Shown one piece after another: positions 45,114 to 56,714 of a stretch of 64,000 nucleotides of DNA. The position numbers and the translations under genes were made by a program. The notes under the pieces were generated by a model, which was given only the letters and a program-made list of their open reading frames with translations, ran no database searches and was not told the DNA's origin. Numbering within the stretch: position 1 is the stretch's first letter; each line of letters begins with the position of its first letter. This DNA comes from Polytrichum commune. Lineage: Eukaryota > Streptophyta > Polytrichopsida > Polytrichales > Polytrichaceae. Location of the stretch: assembly GCA_950295325.1 (NCBI GenBank), contig OX485806.1, positions 57,469,169-57,533,168 of the forward strand, written 5' to 3'.

Positions 45114-46436
45114 GGTTACCAAGGGTGATTGTGTCGGATCAAGATCCAAAGTTCACAAGTGCATTTTCAATGCACTTCTCTAAGGAGGTCGGAATGAAAC
45201 TAAGGTTTAGCACGGCCTTACGTTCCCAAATGGATGGAAAAACGGAGCGTGTGAATGGAGTCTTGAAGCAATACTTGAGGAACTTGGTGGGGGTGGACCA
45301 AAGAAATTGAGCGGACTATGTGGGTCGAGCAGAGTTTAGTTATAATGTAGCCACGCACTTGGCGACCAAGGGGTCGTCTTTCATGGTGGCTTTTGGAGTG
45401 CGCTCCAACCTACTAACCTAGCTCTCGAGGGGGCACATTCAACACTAGAGTTCAACCAAGATGGTGAGGACTTGGCGAACGATGCTAAACAAGTCTTGGA
45501 CATGAGCAAGTTGTTGGTGGAGAAAGCCCGAAGGTGCTACGGATTGCAAGTCAATGCCGGAAGACACAAAATGGAGTATGAGGTGGGCCAAAAATGTGCA
45601 CAACTTCACCTTGGGGAAGGCCTTAGTCCAAAGTTCGTGTCCAAAATGGGAGTTCCGTTTCCCATTGTGGAACAAGTGTTCAAGGACATGTATAAGTTGG
45701 AATTACCCCCCGAGATCAAAGTGTATCCGACATTTCATGTCTCATTCCTAAGCCATTTAAAGACGACACCTTGTGGCCCGATCACAAGCAAGTGATTAGG
45801 CCACCTGAAATGGTGAGGATACCATGGGAAAGAAACCGCTTGGGTAGCGGCAAAAAACGTGAGGAACGGCAATAACTTGGTAAGGCACTTTGAAGAAACT
45901 AAGGCTAGACATTCCAATGAAAAGAAGCGTAGGCATTGATGAGGACATCAACCTCTTTTAGTGGGGGAGAGACGCTAGTAGCACACTTAACTTCGAGGCT
46001 AGTCGCTCCACAACATGTACTTGTTCTTTGGCTTGAGGGAATCAAGTCCAAACTTTAGTGGTGCAAAGAGAAAAGTATGAGATGAGGTCCTAGTCTTGTA
46101 TTTGTGCTTGGTTAGTGGAAGAGGGGGAATAGACATGCCAAACTAGGTTGGGTAAGCCGAGTAATTGGGGGCCATGGCTTGGAGGGGCCTTGGATAAAAC
46201 CAAGAAACTTCTTAGTTGTGGGCTTGTTCGGGCGGAGGCAAGGTGATGGTGCGTGCTCATAAAAGTGCTACACGCGAGCTAACGAGAGTTGGCGCATGGG
46301 AGTCATGAACCCATGTCTCGAAAGAGCAAAGTGGGAACCGAGTCGGGCGGGACTTGGCATCACCCCCGTGCGATCGAGGCGTGGCTTAACAATGGAAAGC
46401 CATCTCGGAATTGCAACCGAGACAACTTAGTGGAAG
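45114..46436 (+). pseudogene. Ty3/gypsy element C, integrase C-terminal half and 3' tail
   Basis: Starts within the integrase core (VIVSDQDPKF, MDGKTERVNG), continues through a GPY/F-like segment (FPIVEQVF ... HVS at about 45658-45750) and a shortened chromodomain region, then the 3' tail from 45955 with TAGTGGGGGAGAG. The upstream half is missing because gypsy B occupies the left side. Several frameshifts and stops. Confidence 0.78.
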
Positions 46437-47408
46437 TGTCCCAACCCTTGCTAGCCCCGCTTGACAATCTTGCCAATTTTCAATTTTAGGAAAAGTTACG
46501 AGCGCTAACCATTCGCATTCCGCCATGCTAATGGTTAGCTCCTCCTACCCCGGACCATATAGCTCATAGGAACGAACCAACCCTCCTACTTTGCTTTCAG
46601 AACTCACCCCTTAATCGGTAACCCATTCCTAGATGTGGACATCCATCCATGGAAGTCCAATCCCATGTTGATCATCGCGTTGCCAGAGCAACACTACAAC
46701 AACCCGAACCATACTAGGCAACTATGGCCTCACATTGGGCCAATGCCCATGGAGGCCTTGCCGTTCGGCCTCGGGTGGGTGAGGCCACACCACCTCACCC
46801 ATATAAGCCTCTAGGACTTCACGCGGGGCCCCTACCCCACCGTCAACCAACCTCTTGTCTCTCTACCAAGAGTTGGGGCCAAGTGGACATTTTCCTTTAG
46901 CCGCTGGGCCTAGAAGCCCCCAGCAGCTTCAGACCATCATAACTTCCTTGTATGATGTCTGATTCCAGAAACCAACCACTCTATCTTCATCTACGCTTCA
47001 CGTAGATGCCGATGGACTCCTCACTTGCCCCATTCGGGCAAGTGGTGAGGAAGTTATGCCTGTTTGAACATTGGCAGTCCCGGGAATCACTCCCTGGCAC
47101 TGCTGTACCAGGGCGCTGTCCCTGGACAGCGCCCCACTCAAATGGCCATAACTCCTAGCTTACTCTTTCGATTGAGGTGTTCTCGAGCATTCTAGAATCA
47201 CCACACCATGAGCTACGCATAGCTCATGGCCTTACCCTTGTGCCTCCTAGTCTTTGTGGGTGGGAGGCGTTCCCAACGCCCGGGGCCCTCACCCACACTA
47301 GGATCACTTGGGCCCTCTCACCAACGGCGCCACAAGTCCTGGGTGTCACTCTGGGGTCCCCTTGTGCCCATGGTGTTTCGGGCACTCCTCATGGAGAGGT
47401 GCGCGACA
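46437..47408 (-). mobile_element. Solo LTR (972 bp), target duplication GGAAG
   Basis: Begins TGTCCC (one change from TGTCGC) and ends GCGCGACA. GGAAG is at 46432-46436 and 47409-47413. It splits the 3' tail of gypsy C, which runs uninterrupted in copy A near 7283. Confidence 0.92.
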
Positions 47409-47737
47409 GGAAGGTCTCGCCTAGATGTGTCACCTAGATGTGTCACATTAGGCTAATGGAGCCTAACGGGGGGGAGGCCCCAAAGGAGGGGCAACCCAAG
47501 TGAGTCCCAAAGTAGGTGGGTCTTGTATAGGTTAGGTCCTTGGATGAGAGATCCAAGGTCGCTAACGGACCACCTAGGAACGACACCTTTGGGACTATGC
47601 CAAATTTGAAGATGCATTGTGGGGTCGCGCCCAAAGGTAAACACAATGCCGCACCATAGAGGATGGCAACTTGACAATTGGTGTACCGACTACAAGTATA
47701 GTCGATGAGGGCATCGACTCCGTTTGGTGGGGGTGAG
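47409..47737 (+). other. Gypsy C 3' tail with polypurine tract
   Basis: Continues the 3' tail. GGTGGGGGTGAG at 47726-47737 directly precedes an LTR start and is the polypurine tract used to prime plus-strand synthesis. GATGTGTCACCTA near 47420-47445 is a short local duplication. Confidence 0.8.
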
Positions 47738-48580
47738 TGTCGCGTACTTCTCCATGAGGAGCGCCCGAAACACCATGGGCACAATGGGGACCCCGAAGTG
47801 ACACTTGGGACTTGTGGCGCCGTTGGTGAGAGGGCCCAAGTGATCCTAGTGTGGGCGAGGGCCCCGACGTTGGGAACGCCTCCCACCCACGGAGACTAGG
47901 ATGCACAAGGGTAAGGCCATGAGCTATGCGTAGCTCATGGCGTGGTGATTCTAGAATGCTCAAGATCACCTCAAACAGAGGTGTGAGCTAAGAATTATGG
48001 TAATTTGGGTGGGGCGCTGTCTCGGGACAACGCCCTGGTACAGCAGTGCCTGGGAGTGATTCCCGGGACTGCCAAGGTTTGAACAGGCATAACTTCCTCC
48101 ATACTTGCCCAAATGGCGCAAGTGAGAGTCCATCGGCATCTACGTGAAGCGTAGATGAAGATGGAATGGTTGCTTGTTAGTATCAGACATCATACAAGGA
48201 AGTTATGATTGTCTGAAGCTGTTGGGGGCTTCTAGGCCTAGCGGCGAAAGGTAAGTGTACACTTGGCCCCAACTCTTGGTAGAGAGACAAGAGGTTGGTT
48301 GACGGTGCGGTAGGGGCCCCGCGTAGAGTCCTAGAGGTTTATATGGGTGAGGTGGTGTGGCCTCACCCACCCGAGGCCGAACGGCACGGCCTCCATTGGC
48401 ATTGGCCTAATGTGAGGCCATAGTTGCCTAGTATGGTTCGGGTTGTTGTAGTGTTGCTCCGGCAACGCGATAATCAACATGGGATTGGACTTCCATGGAT
48501 GGAAGTCCACATCTAAGGAATGGGTTACCGATTAAGGGGTGAGTCCCGAAAGCAAAGTAGGAGGGTTGGTTCCCTCCTAT
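47738..48580 (+). mobile_element. LTR of gypsy C, 3' truncated
   Basis: TGTCGCGTACTTC start, following the family consensus to CCCTCCTATG, then cut. Native orientation, directly after the polypurine tract, so it is the 3' LTR of copy C. Confidence 0.82.
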
Positions 48581-49575
48581 GCTCCGTTTGGTAGGAGTGA
48601 GTGTCGCGCACCTCTCCATGAGGAGCGCCCAAAACACCATGGGCACAAGGGGTACCCCAGAGTGACACCCGGGACTTGTGGCGACGTTGGTGAGAGGGCC
48701 CAAGTGATCCTAGTGTGGGTGAGGGCCCCGGGCGTTGGGAACGTCTCCCACCCACGGAGACTAGGAGGCATGAGGGTAAGGCCAGAAGCTATGCGTAGCT
48801 CATGGTGTGGTGATTCTAGAATGCTCAAGAACACCTCAATCGGAGGTGTGAGCTAGGAGTTATGGCCATTTGAGTGGGGCGCTGTCTCGGGACAGCGCCC
48901 TGGTACAGCAGTGCCTGGGAGTGATTCCCGGGACTGCCAAGGTTCAAAGAGGCATAGCTTCATCAATACTTGCCCAAATGAGGCAAGTGAGGAGTCCATT
49001 GGCATCTACGTGAAGCGTAGATGAAGATGAAGTGGTTGGTTGTTATGTTCAGATATAATACAACGAAGTTATGATGGTCTGAAGCTGCTGGGGGGTTCTA
49101 AGCCCAGCAGCTAAAGGAAAATGTCCACTTGGCCCCAACTCTTGATAGAGAGACAAGAGGTTGGTTGACGGTAGGGTAGGGGCCCCGCGTAAACTCCTAG
49201 AGGCTTATGTGGGTGAGGTGGTGTGGCCTCACCCACCCGACGCCGAACGGCAAGGCCTCCATGGGCATTGGCCCAATGTGAGGCCATAGTTGCCTAGTAT
49301 GGTTCGGGTTGTTGTAGTGTTGCTCCGGCAACGCGATAATCAACATGGGATTGGACTTCCATGGATGGAAGTCCACATCTAAGGAATGGGTTACCGATTA
49401 AGGGGTGAGTCCCGAAAGCAAAGTAGGAGGGTTGGTTCCCTCCTATGAGCTATATGGTCCGGGGTAGGAGGACCTAACCATTAGCATGGCGGAATGCGAA
49501 TGGTTAGCGCTCGTAACCTTTGTGAGAATTGAAAATTGGCAAGATTGTCAAGGGGGGCTTGCAAGGGTTGCGACA
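48581..49575 (+). mobile_element. Second polypurine fragment and complete LTR in tandem
   Basis: 48581-48601 repeats the CTCCGTTTGGT...GTGAG tract of 47717-47737 and is followed by a complete LTR (48602-49575, TGTCGCGCACC to GGGTTGCGACA). It forms an LTR-tract-LTR tandem with the copy before it. Its right side joins palindrome array 3 of MULE copy 2 at 49576. Confidence 0.8.
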
Positions 49576-50295
49576 GTATAGATAGGTTCAATTAGTTGGT
49601 CGTTAGGTTGAACTAGTTTGTTTGTGGTCCAAAATTTTACCCTTTCAGAACCAAGAGGGTCTTGGTTTATAAATGTAGGAGCAGATTTTGACCATTATGG
49701 TTGTTAGCTTGTAGGTGTGCATAGGTTCAACTAGTTGGTCTTATCGTTCAACTAGTTTGTTTGTGGTCCAAAATTTGACCCTCTCGAAACCGAGAGGGTC
49801 TTGGTGTAGAAATGTAGGACCAGATTTTGCACATTTAGGTTGTTAGCTTGTGGGTATGGATAGGTTGAACTAGTTGGTCATTAGGTTGAACTAGTTTGTT
49901 TGTGGTCCAGAATTTTACCCTCTCGGAACCGAGAGGGTCCTGGTTAAGAAATGTAGGAGCAGATTTTGAACATTATGGTTGTTAGCTTGTAGGTGTGCAT
50001 AGGTTCAACTAGTTGGTCTTATCGTTCAACTAGTTTGTTTGTGGTCCAGAATTTGACCCTCTCGGAACCGAAAGGGTCTTCGTGTAGAAATGTAGGACCA
50101 GATTTTGCACATTTAGGTTGTTAACTTGTGGGTATGAATAGGTTCAATTAGTTGGTCGTTAGGTTGAATTAGTTTGTTTGTAGTCCAAAATTTTACCCTC
50201 TCGGAACCGAGAGGGTCTTGGTTTGTTAGTGGTTGGTTGTTAGGTTCAACTAGTTTGTTTGTGGTCCAAAACTTTACCCTCTCGGAATTTTACCC
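49576..50295. repeat. Palindrome array 3, about 136-bp unit
   Basis: Six units with CCCTCTCGGAACCGAGAGGG or near variants (about 49648, 49780, 49916, 50056, 50193, 50277). The spacer carries GGTTCAACTAGTTGGT and TAGTTTGTTTGTGGTCC and is unrelated to that of arrays 1 and 2. It occupies the position of intron G-H. Confidence 0.92.
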
Positions 50296-50938
50296 TCTTT
50301 AGAGTCTAACCACATTTCTAACTTTCGGTTTCTCTCTTCTCAGTTGGAGAAGGGAGTTGAGGATGAGATAGCGTCATTTGAAAATGAATGCTCCATCGAC
50401 ATCGACTAGACTTCTACGGAAGATCTTCTGCAACCTGCTCATTTTGTGGAGCATTGGAGGCTCATTTTGTAGGACAAGGCTTACCGAGTATATTTTGATG
50501 AGAAGGGTGACTTGAAGTTCACCAAAGGGCTCAATCTCTTGGAGTTCAAGGAAGGATCCATTGCTATCAAGCGCGTTGCTTATCGGTAAACATCCTCGTT
50601 TTTCTTTTCTCCCTCTTATCTTCGTTTCTTTTCATTTTTTCCAATCCTTTTTTTTCCCATTTTCTTTACTTTGTACGTACATTCATCGAGAGCTTGTCGT
50701 GAAGAATGTTCTTCCTTCTTCGTCGTTGCCATTATTCCTTCAAGATTGGATCGATGACAATTCAAATCTTTGTGTGTACACGCCTATGCAACTTGTAAAA
50801 TTTCCATGCGTGCATTTGGTGGCGGGTGGTTGGTACTTGAATTGTTATCGTGGGTTCGTTCCCGACGTAGAGGAACCCCTCTACAACAGCCTCGCTTCCT
50901 CTGCTCCTGAGGTTATTGAATTGGAGGAAGAGCCAGAT

Positions 50939-51479
50939 TGTCGCGCACCTCTCCATGAGGAGTGCCCGAAACACCATGGACACAAGGGGGACCCCGGAGT
51001 GCCACCCGGGACTTGTGACGCCGTTGGTGAGAGGGCCCAAGTGTTCCTAGTGAGGGTGAGGGCCCCGGGCGTTGGGAATGTCTCCCACCCACGGAGACTA
51101 GGAGGCATGAGGGTAAGGCCATGAGCTATGCGTAGATCATGGCGTGGTGATTTTGGAATGCTCAAGATTACCTCAAGCAGAGGTGTGAGCTAGGAGTTAT
51201 GGCCATTTGAGTGGGGCGCTGTCTCGGGACAGCGCCCTGGTACAGCAGTGCCTGGGAGTGATTCCCGGGACTGCCAAGGTTCAAACAAGCATAACTTCCT
51301 CAAGACTTGCCCAAATGGGACAAGTGAGGAGTCCATCGGTATCTACGTGAAGCGTAGATGAAGATGAAATGGTTGCTTGTTATGATCAGACATCATACAA
51401 GGAAGTTATGATGGTCTGAAGCTGCTAGGGGGGTTCTAGGCCCAGCAGCTAAAGGAAAATGTCCACTTGGCCCCAACTC
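50939..51479 (+). mobile_element. Truncated LTR inside cargo gene copy 2
   Basis: TGTCGCGCACC start right after the exon I sequence (GAAGAGCCAGAT), then family consensus to TTGGCCCCAACTC, where it stops against intronic sequence. There is no second target duplication, so a deletion removed the LTR end and the rest of exon I. Confidence 0.85.
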
Positions 51480-52240
51480 ATTCATTTCATATGTTGCACC
51501 GGTTGTTTTTATCTTACATTTGCATTGGATTTTCTCTTTGCAGGTTGGAGCGCGCTGTACTTGTCCCAATACGAAGCCTAAGGTTCACACAGGGCTAGAT
51601 CCATTGTTTGCAGATGTGCCGGAGAACCTCCGTGTGCCTAGGATCTCCTCATCATCGTCAGATATTCCTTATTGGAACAAACGTTCTTTCACGTACTTTG
51701 AGGTTCTCTTTGCCTTCGCAAGCGCCAACCTTCATGACGATGGCGTTCTTGTGTTTGCACACGCCGCTGATCCGGAAGTGTATAGATCAATTCACAACTG
51801 GGCACATACAGAGGACTTTTACGTTGCCGAAGATTGGTTTGGCATGAATGACTTTGATCTTTAATCGCCCACTAATCCTTCTAAGTTGGTAATTGCTATC
51901 TAACCTCATCTTTCTTTATTCTTGTCTTTTTTTCCATTACATTTTTTAGATTCCTAAATCTACCCTTCGCATTTCTTTCAGACTTGCAAGTTTTTCATCA
52001 AGTTGCTTGTCTGTAATGAATCTGTTCTGAATGTCCGGACCTCGGACTTCGAGGACATGGGTTATAATTTCAAGAGAGATGGTTGGCTCAACAGTTTCGC
52101 CGATGCGAAGAACCAATCGATGAGGGAAGACGAGGTGCCTTGGAGGGATGCTCGTGAAAAGCGCCCCGAGTTTTTTTCCATCTTTTTTTCCGCCCTTACG
52201 GACAAGGACAATATTATCATAGATTGACAATGTGGCGTTG

Positions 52241-52359
52241 GTTGGTTTTCCATCTCTTTGTTTTTTTTTCTCTGTTCTGTAATGCTTCGTTTTCTTTGCT
52301 ACTTGCTCCATTTTCCATTCATTTCCTTATGCTCGGTTTCTCGCATCTATTTCTTCTAG
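52241..52359 (+). other. Intron present only in cargo copy 2
   Basis: GTTGGTTTTCC...TTCTTCTAG splits the glycine motif (CGVG | GS). In copy 1 the same codons are continuous at about 11070-11095. Phase 1, 119 nt. Confidence 0.8.
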
Positions 52360-52897
52360 GAGGTTCCGTCATTGCATGCCGCTCCATTCAACGACATATT
52401 GTGGCGCTTGAGTCAGACATCGATATCTACAAGTCCATCCTACTCCCCTTGCGTGAGCCTGAGCAAGAACACACTTCGCAGCATGTTGCTGCTCAACGAG
52501 GCTCTGTTTTTGCTCCTCCTCCTCGGAAGACGGCGAAGCGCAATTTTGATTTGCTGTGTGCGTAAGTTCGCTTTTGGCTTCTTACTGGCTTTCTTGCATT
52601 TTTTCCCTCTCGGATTTGAATTTTTGGCTTGTACTCATGTTTGTTGTTTCCTCTTCCTATATGTGCAGAGTTCAAAATGCAAGCCCAATTCATGTCCTTC
52701 ATGCGGACATGTTTTCAACCCCTTCGACGACATTCGAGCTCCCTTCCTTTGACGCAGACCTTGCCCACCTTTTGGCAGAGGCATCGTCCCCACCTCCTGC
52801 TCGCATACGTCCTTTCAACAAACTAGTATTGGATTTCCTAGACATAGAAGCAGAGCAGGGTGAAGAAAGAAATATACATGGTGGCCCAAGTTGTTGA

Positions 52898-53194
52898 CTG
52901 CGCCTCATACGTTTCGAACCTCCATCTAATATGTATTATTTATGTTCAAGTTTTTCTTAAGTTCATTTGTTGACTTCCATGTGCCTTTGCAAACCCTATT
53001 CAACTCCTTCAACTAGTTCGTTTATGGGATGAAATACTTTATATGTTCACCCTAGGTATATATAACCAGATTTTACAGTTTACGGTTGTTGGTTTGTTTG
53101 TTTGGATAGGTTCACCTGGTTGGTTGTAAGCTTGTAGGTGTGTATAGGTTCAACTACTTAGTTGTTAAGTTCAACTAGTTTCTTTGGGGCTGGA
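52898..53194. other. 3' flank of cargo gene copy 2
   Basis: No gene. GGTTCAACTA-type words anticipate the arrays that follow. Confidence 0.5.
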
Positions 53195-53830
53195 ATTTCA
53201 CCCTCTCGGAACCGAGAGGGTCTTATTGTAGGAATATAGGACCACATTGTCCAGTTCAAGGTTCTTTGCTAGTATGTATGTGTACGTTCAACTACTTTGT
53301 TTGTAGGCTGGAATTTCACCCTCTCGATACCGAGAGGGTCTTGGACTATTAATGTATGTCCACATTTTGAAATTATAAATTGTTGACGTCTATGTGTACA
53401 TTGGTTGAACTAGTTGTTTGATTGGTTCAAGTGGTTAGTTTTTTTGCTCCTATATTACCCTCTCGGAACCGAGAGGGTCTCAGACACTTAATGTATGACC
53501 ACATTCTACAATTTCAGATTGAAATCTACTTTTCGTGGATAGTTTCAACTACTTCGTTGGTGGGTTCAACTAGTTAGTTTTGGGGTACAAGTGGTTTGTG
53601 TTTCAGCTGGAATTTGACCCTCTTGGGATTGAGTAGGTCTTTCTGTAGTATTGGAGGACCATATTTTGTACTTTAAGGTTGGAAGCTTGTATGTGTACTT
53701 AAGTTGAACTAGTTGGTTGATAGGCTATACATGTAGGATGTGTGCTTGTGTGCATAGTTCCAACTACATGCTTGGTAGGATCAACTAGTTTGTATTTTGG
53801 CTGGAATTAGTTACTCTCGGAACCGAGAAG
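53195..53830. repeat. Palindrome array 4
   Basis: About five units; perfect palindromes include 53201-53220, later ones are mutated. The spacer holds TTCAACTA words and TAGGACCACATT. Downstream to 54289 I see only AT-rich single-copy-looking sequence. Confidence 0.88.
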
Positions 53831-54289
53831 GTCTTAGGCTATTAATGTAGGCCAACCTTATGGTCATAATGATAATTATTGCATCCCCCTTCAATATATG
53901 GTGTATTAGCTAGGATCCCCAAATCAAGTTAGGATTTTCCATACTAATGTAATGCACTCAAATCAAACATCATAGCAATGATGGTCACACCCCCTTCCAC
54001 CCTTTTCACAATCGAGGACATCCAAGCACATAAGCTTCAAACCAAATGCAAGTTTTCATTGCATTCTCCTCTTCCAATCTGGTGAGTGTTCGGACTCTGC
54101 CCCCTTTGAATTTTTGTTCATGTTTTTTTACGCCAAATTTTTGGTTTTAATGCATAAGATGACATTTTGTGTTTCGGTATTCTCTCTTGGATCCGAAAAG
54201 ATGTAGGGTATACAAGATTGTTGGGTTTGATGCATACAATGGAGTTTTGTGTGGGAATTTTGTGTGGCTAGTTTGTATGTGAACTGGAA

Positions 54290-56335
54290 TGGACCCTCTC
54301 AGTTCCGAGAGGGTCTTACTTGCAGTATTTAGGACCAGATTTCGGACTTGAATGTTGAAGGCGTGTTTGTGTATATAGGTTGCACTAGTGTGGATGTGGA
54401 CTGGAATTAATCTTCTCGGTTCCGAGAGGATGTTCCTTCCAGAATTTAGGATCAGATTTGACCTTCGATGTTGAAGGGTTTCACTAGTGTGGATGTGTAC
54501 TTGGTCTGGATTGGACCCTCTCGGTTCCGAGAGGGTCTTACTTTAAGTATATAGGACCATATTTTAGACTTGAATGTGTGTATTTGTACGTGGACTTGAA
54601 TGGACCCTCTCGGTTCCGAGAGGTTACTTGAATTTTTTTAGACCAGATTTTGCACTTGAGTGTTGTGTGCTTGTTTGTGAATATAGGTTGGACTAGTGTG
54701 TATTTATATGTTGACTTGAATGGACCCTCTTTCTTCCGAGAGGGTCTTACTTGAAGTATTAGTGACCAGATTTTGAACTTGAGTATTGTATGTTTGTTTG
54801 TGTATATAGGTTGGACTAGTGTGTATTTGTAGGTGGACTTGAATGGACCCTCTCGGTTCCAAGAAGGTCTTACTTGAATTTTTTAAGACCAGATTTTGGA
54901 CTTGAATGTTGTGTGTTTGTTTGTGAATATAGATTGGACTAGTGTGTATTTGTAGGTGGACTTGAATGGACCTTCTCGGTTCCGAGAGGGTCTTTCTTGA
55001 ATGTTTTTAGACCAGTTTTTGCACTTGAGTGTTGTGTGTTTGTTTGTGAATATAGGTTGGACTAGTGTGTATTTGTAGGTGGACTTGAATGGACCCTCTC
55101 GGTTCCGAGAGGGTCTTACTTGAATGTTTTTAGACCAGTTTTTGCACTTGAGTGTTGTGTGTTTGTTTGTGAATATAGGTTGGACTAGTGTGTATTTGTA
55201 TGTTGACTTGAATGGACCCTCTATCTTCCGAGAGGGTCTTACTTGAAGTATTTGTGACCAGATTTTGAATTTGAGTATTGTGTGTTTGTTTGTGTATATA
55301 GATTGGACTAGTGTGTATTTGTAGGTGGACTTGAATGGACCCTTTCGGTTCCGAGAGGGTCTTACTTGAAAGTTTTTAGACCAGATTTTGCACTTCAGTG
55401 TTGTGTGCTTGTTTGTGAATATAGGTTGAACTAGTATGTATTTGTATGTGGACTTGAATGGACCCTCTCGGGTCTTACTTCAATTTATTGGGACCAGATT
55501 TTGGACTTGAGTGTTGAATACTTGTTTGTGTATATAGGTTGGGCTAGTGTGTATTTGTATGTTGACTAGGAATGGACCCTCTCTCTTCCGAGATTGTCTT
55601 ACTTGAATTATTTAGGACCAGATTTTGGACTTGAATGTTTTGTGTTTGTTTGTGTATATTGGTTGGACTAGTGTGTATTTGTATGTGGACTTGAATGGAC
55701 CATCTCAATTCCGAGAGGGTCTTACTTCAATTATTTAGGACCACATTTTGGACTTCAATGTTGTGTGCTTGTTTGTGAATATAGGTTGAACTAGTGTGTA
55801 TGTGTATGTGGACTTGAATGGACCTTCTCTCTTTCGAGAGGGTCTTACTTCAATCATTTAGGACCAGATTTTGAGCATGAATGTTGAAATCTTGTTTGTG
55901 AATATAGGTTGAACTAGTGTGTATGTGTATGTTGACTTGGATGTACCCTCTCTCTTCCGAGAGGGTCTTACTTGAAGTGTTTGTGACCAGATTTTGGACT
56001 TCAGTGTTGTGTGTTTATTTGTGTATATAGGTTGGACTAGTGTGTATTTGTATGTGGATTTGAATGGACCCTCTTTCTTCCAAGAGGGTCTTACTTAAAT
56101 TTTTTTGGACCAGATTTTGGTCTTGAATGTTGTGTTATTGTTTGTGAATATAGGTTGAACTAGTGTGTATGTGTATGTTGACTTGAATGGACCCTCTCTC
56201 TTCCGAGAGGGTCTTACTAGAATTATTTAAGACCAGATTTTGGACTTGAATGTTTTGTGTTTGTTTGTGTATATTGGTTGGACTAGTGTGTATTTGTATG
56301 TGGACCCTATCGGTTCCGAGAGGGTCTTCCTTCAA
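54290..56335. repeat. Palindrome array 5, about 124-130 bp unit, TT-centred
   Basis: Roughly seventeen units of GGACCCTCTCGGTTCCGAGA followed by GGGTCTTACTTGAA, AGACCAGATTTTGGACTTGA, TGTTGTGTGTTTGTTTGTGA, GGTTGGACTAGTGTGTATTT and GTGGACTTGAAT. Some units carry CTCTCTCTTCCGAGAG, which breaks the left arm. The palindrome is the only part shared with arrays 1 and 2. Confidence 0.95.
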
Positions 56336-56714
56336 GAATGTATTACCATATTTCGGACCTCCATCCTATATGTAATGTTTTCTCTGAAAATATTTATAAG
56401 TATATATGTTGAATCTCCATGTGCCTTTTCCCAACCTCATTCAATCCTTCAGGGGTGGTTGGTGTTTCATTTGAACTCTCTATATAGTTTCGGATGGAAG
56501 GGTTGAATATACTTTGGAGGTTGTCTAGTTTAGTTGTTCTTGAGAGAAGCTAAGGTTGTGCGTGACTTTGAATTGTTTGAATGGGTTGAATGTTTTTGTT
56601 AAGGTTAGCTCTCGGCCACATTTCATTTGGGTTGGATTCATATGATATATGTGTCTCATTTTGTAACCGATTGGGGTTGGCGCATCAGGTTGGAAATCCC
56701 ACGTCATACTTGCA
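56336..56714. other. Region between array 5 and the terminal ORF
   Basis: No clear gene. A cag acceptor-like site near 56690 could start an exon that leads into the ORF at 56715. Confidence 0.4.

Larger units (their letters stand above)
50344..52897 (+). pseudogene. MULE cargo gene copy 2: exons H to L
   Basis: Exons H 50344-50585 (242 nt, same length as copy 1), I 50677-50938 (acceptor not evident; cut by an LTR), J 51544-51888, K 51982-52240 and 52360-52561 (split by an intron absent from copy 1), L 52669-52897. Conserved tags: GGWYLNCYRGFVP, LFADVPENL, YVAEDWFGMNDFDL, QCGVGG, RHIVALESD. In-frame stops: two TAG in exon H and one TGA in K where copy 1 has Trp, and TAA in J where copy 1 has Gln. 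All fit G:C to A:T transitions. Exons A-G are missing. Confidence 0.82.

Noticed and set aside
47600-47700. Homology of ACACAATGCCGC here with 39285-39296 as a shared junction
   Set aside because: Only 12 bp and in an inconsistent orientation with the rest of the tail; likely chance.
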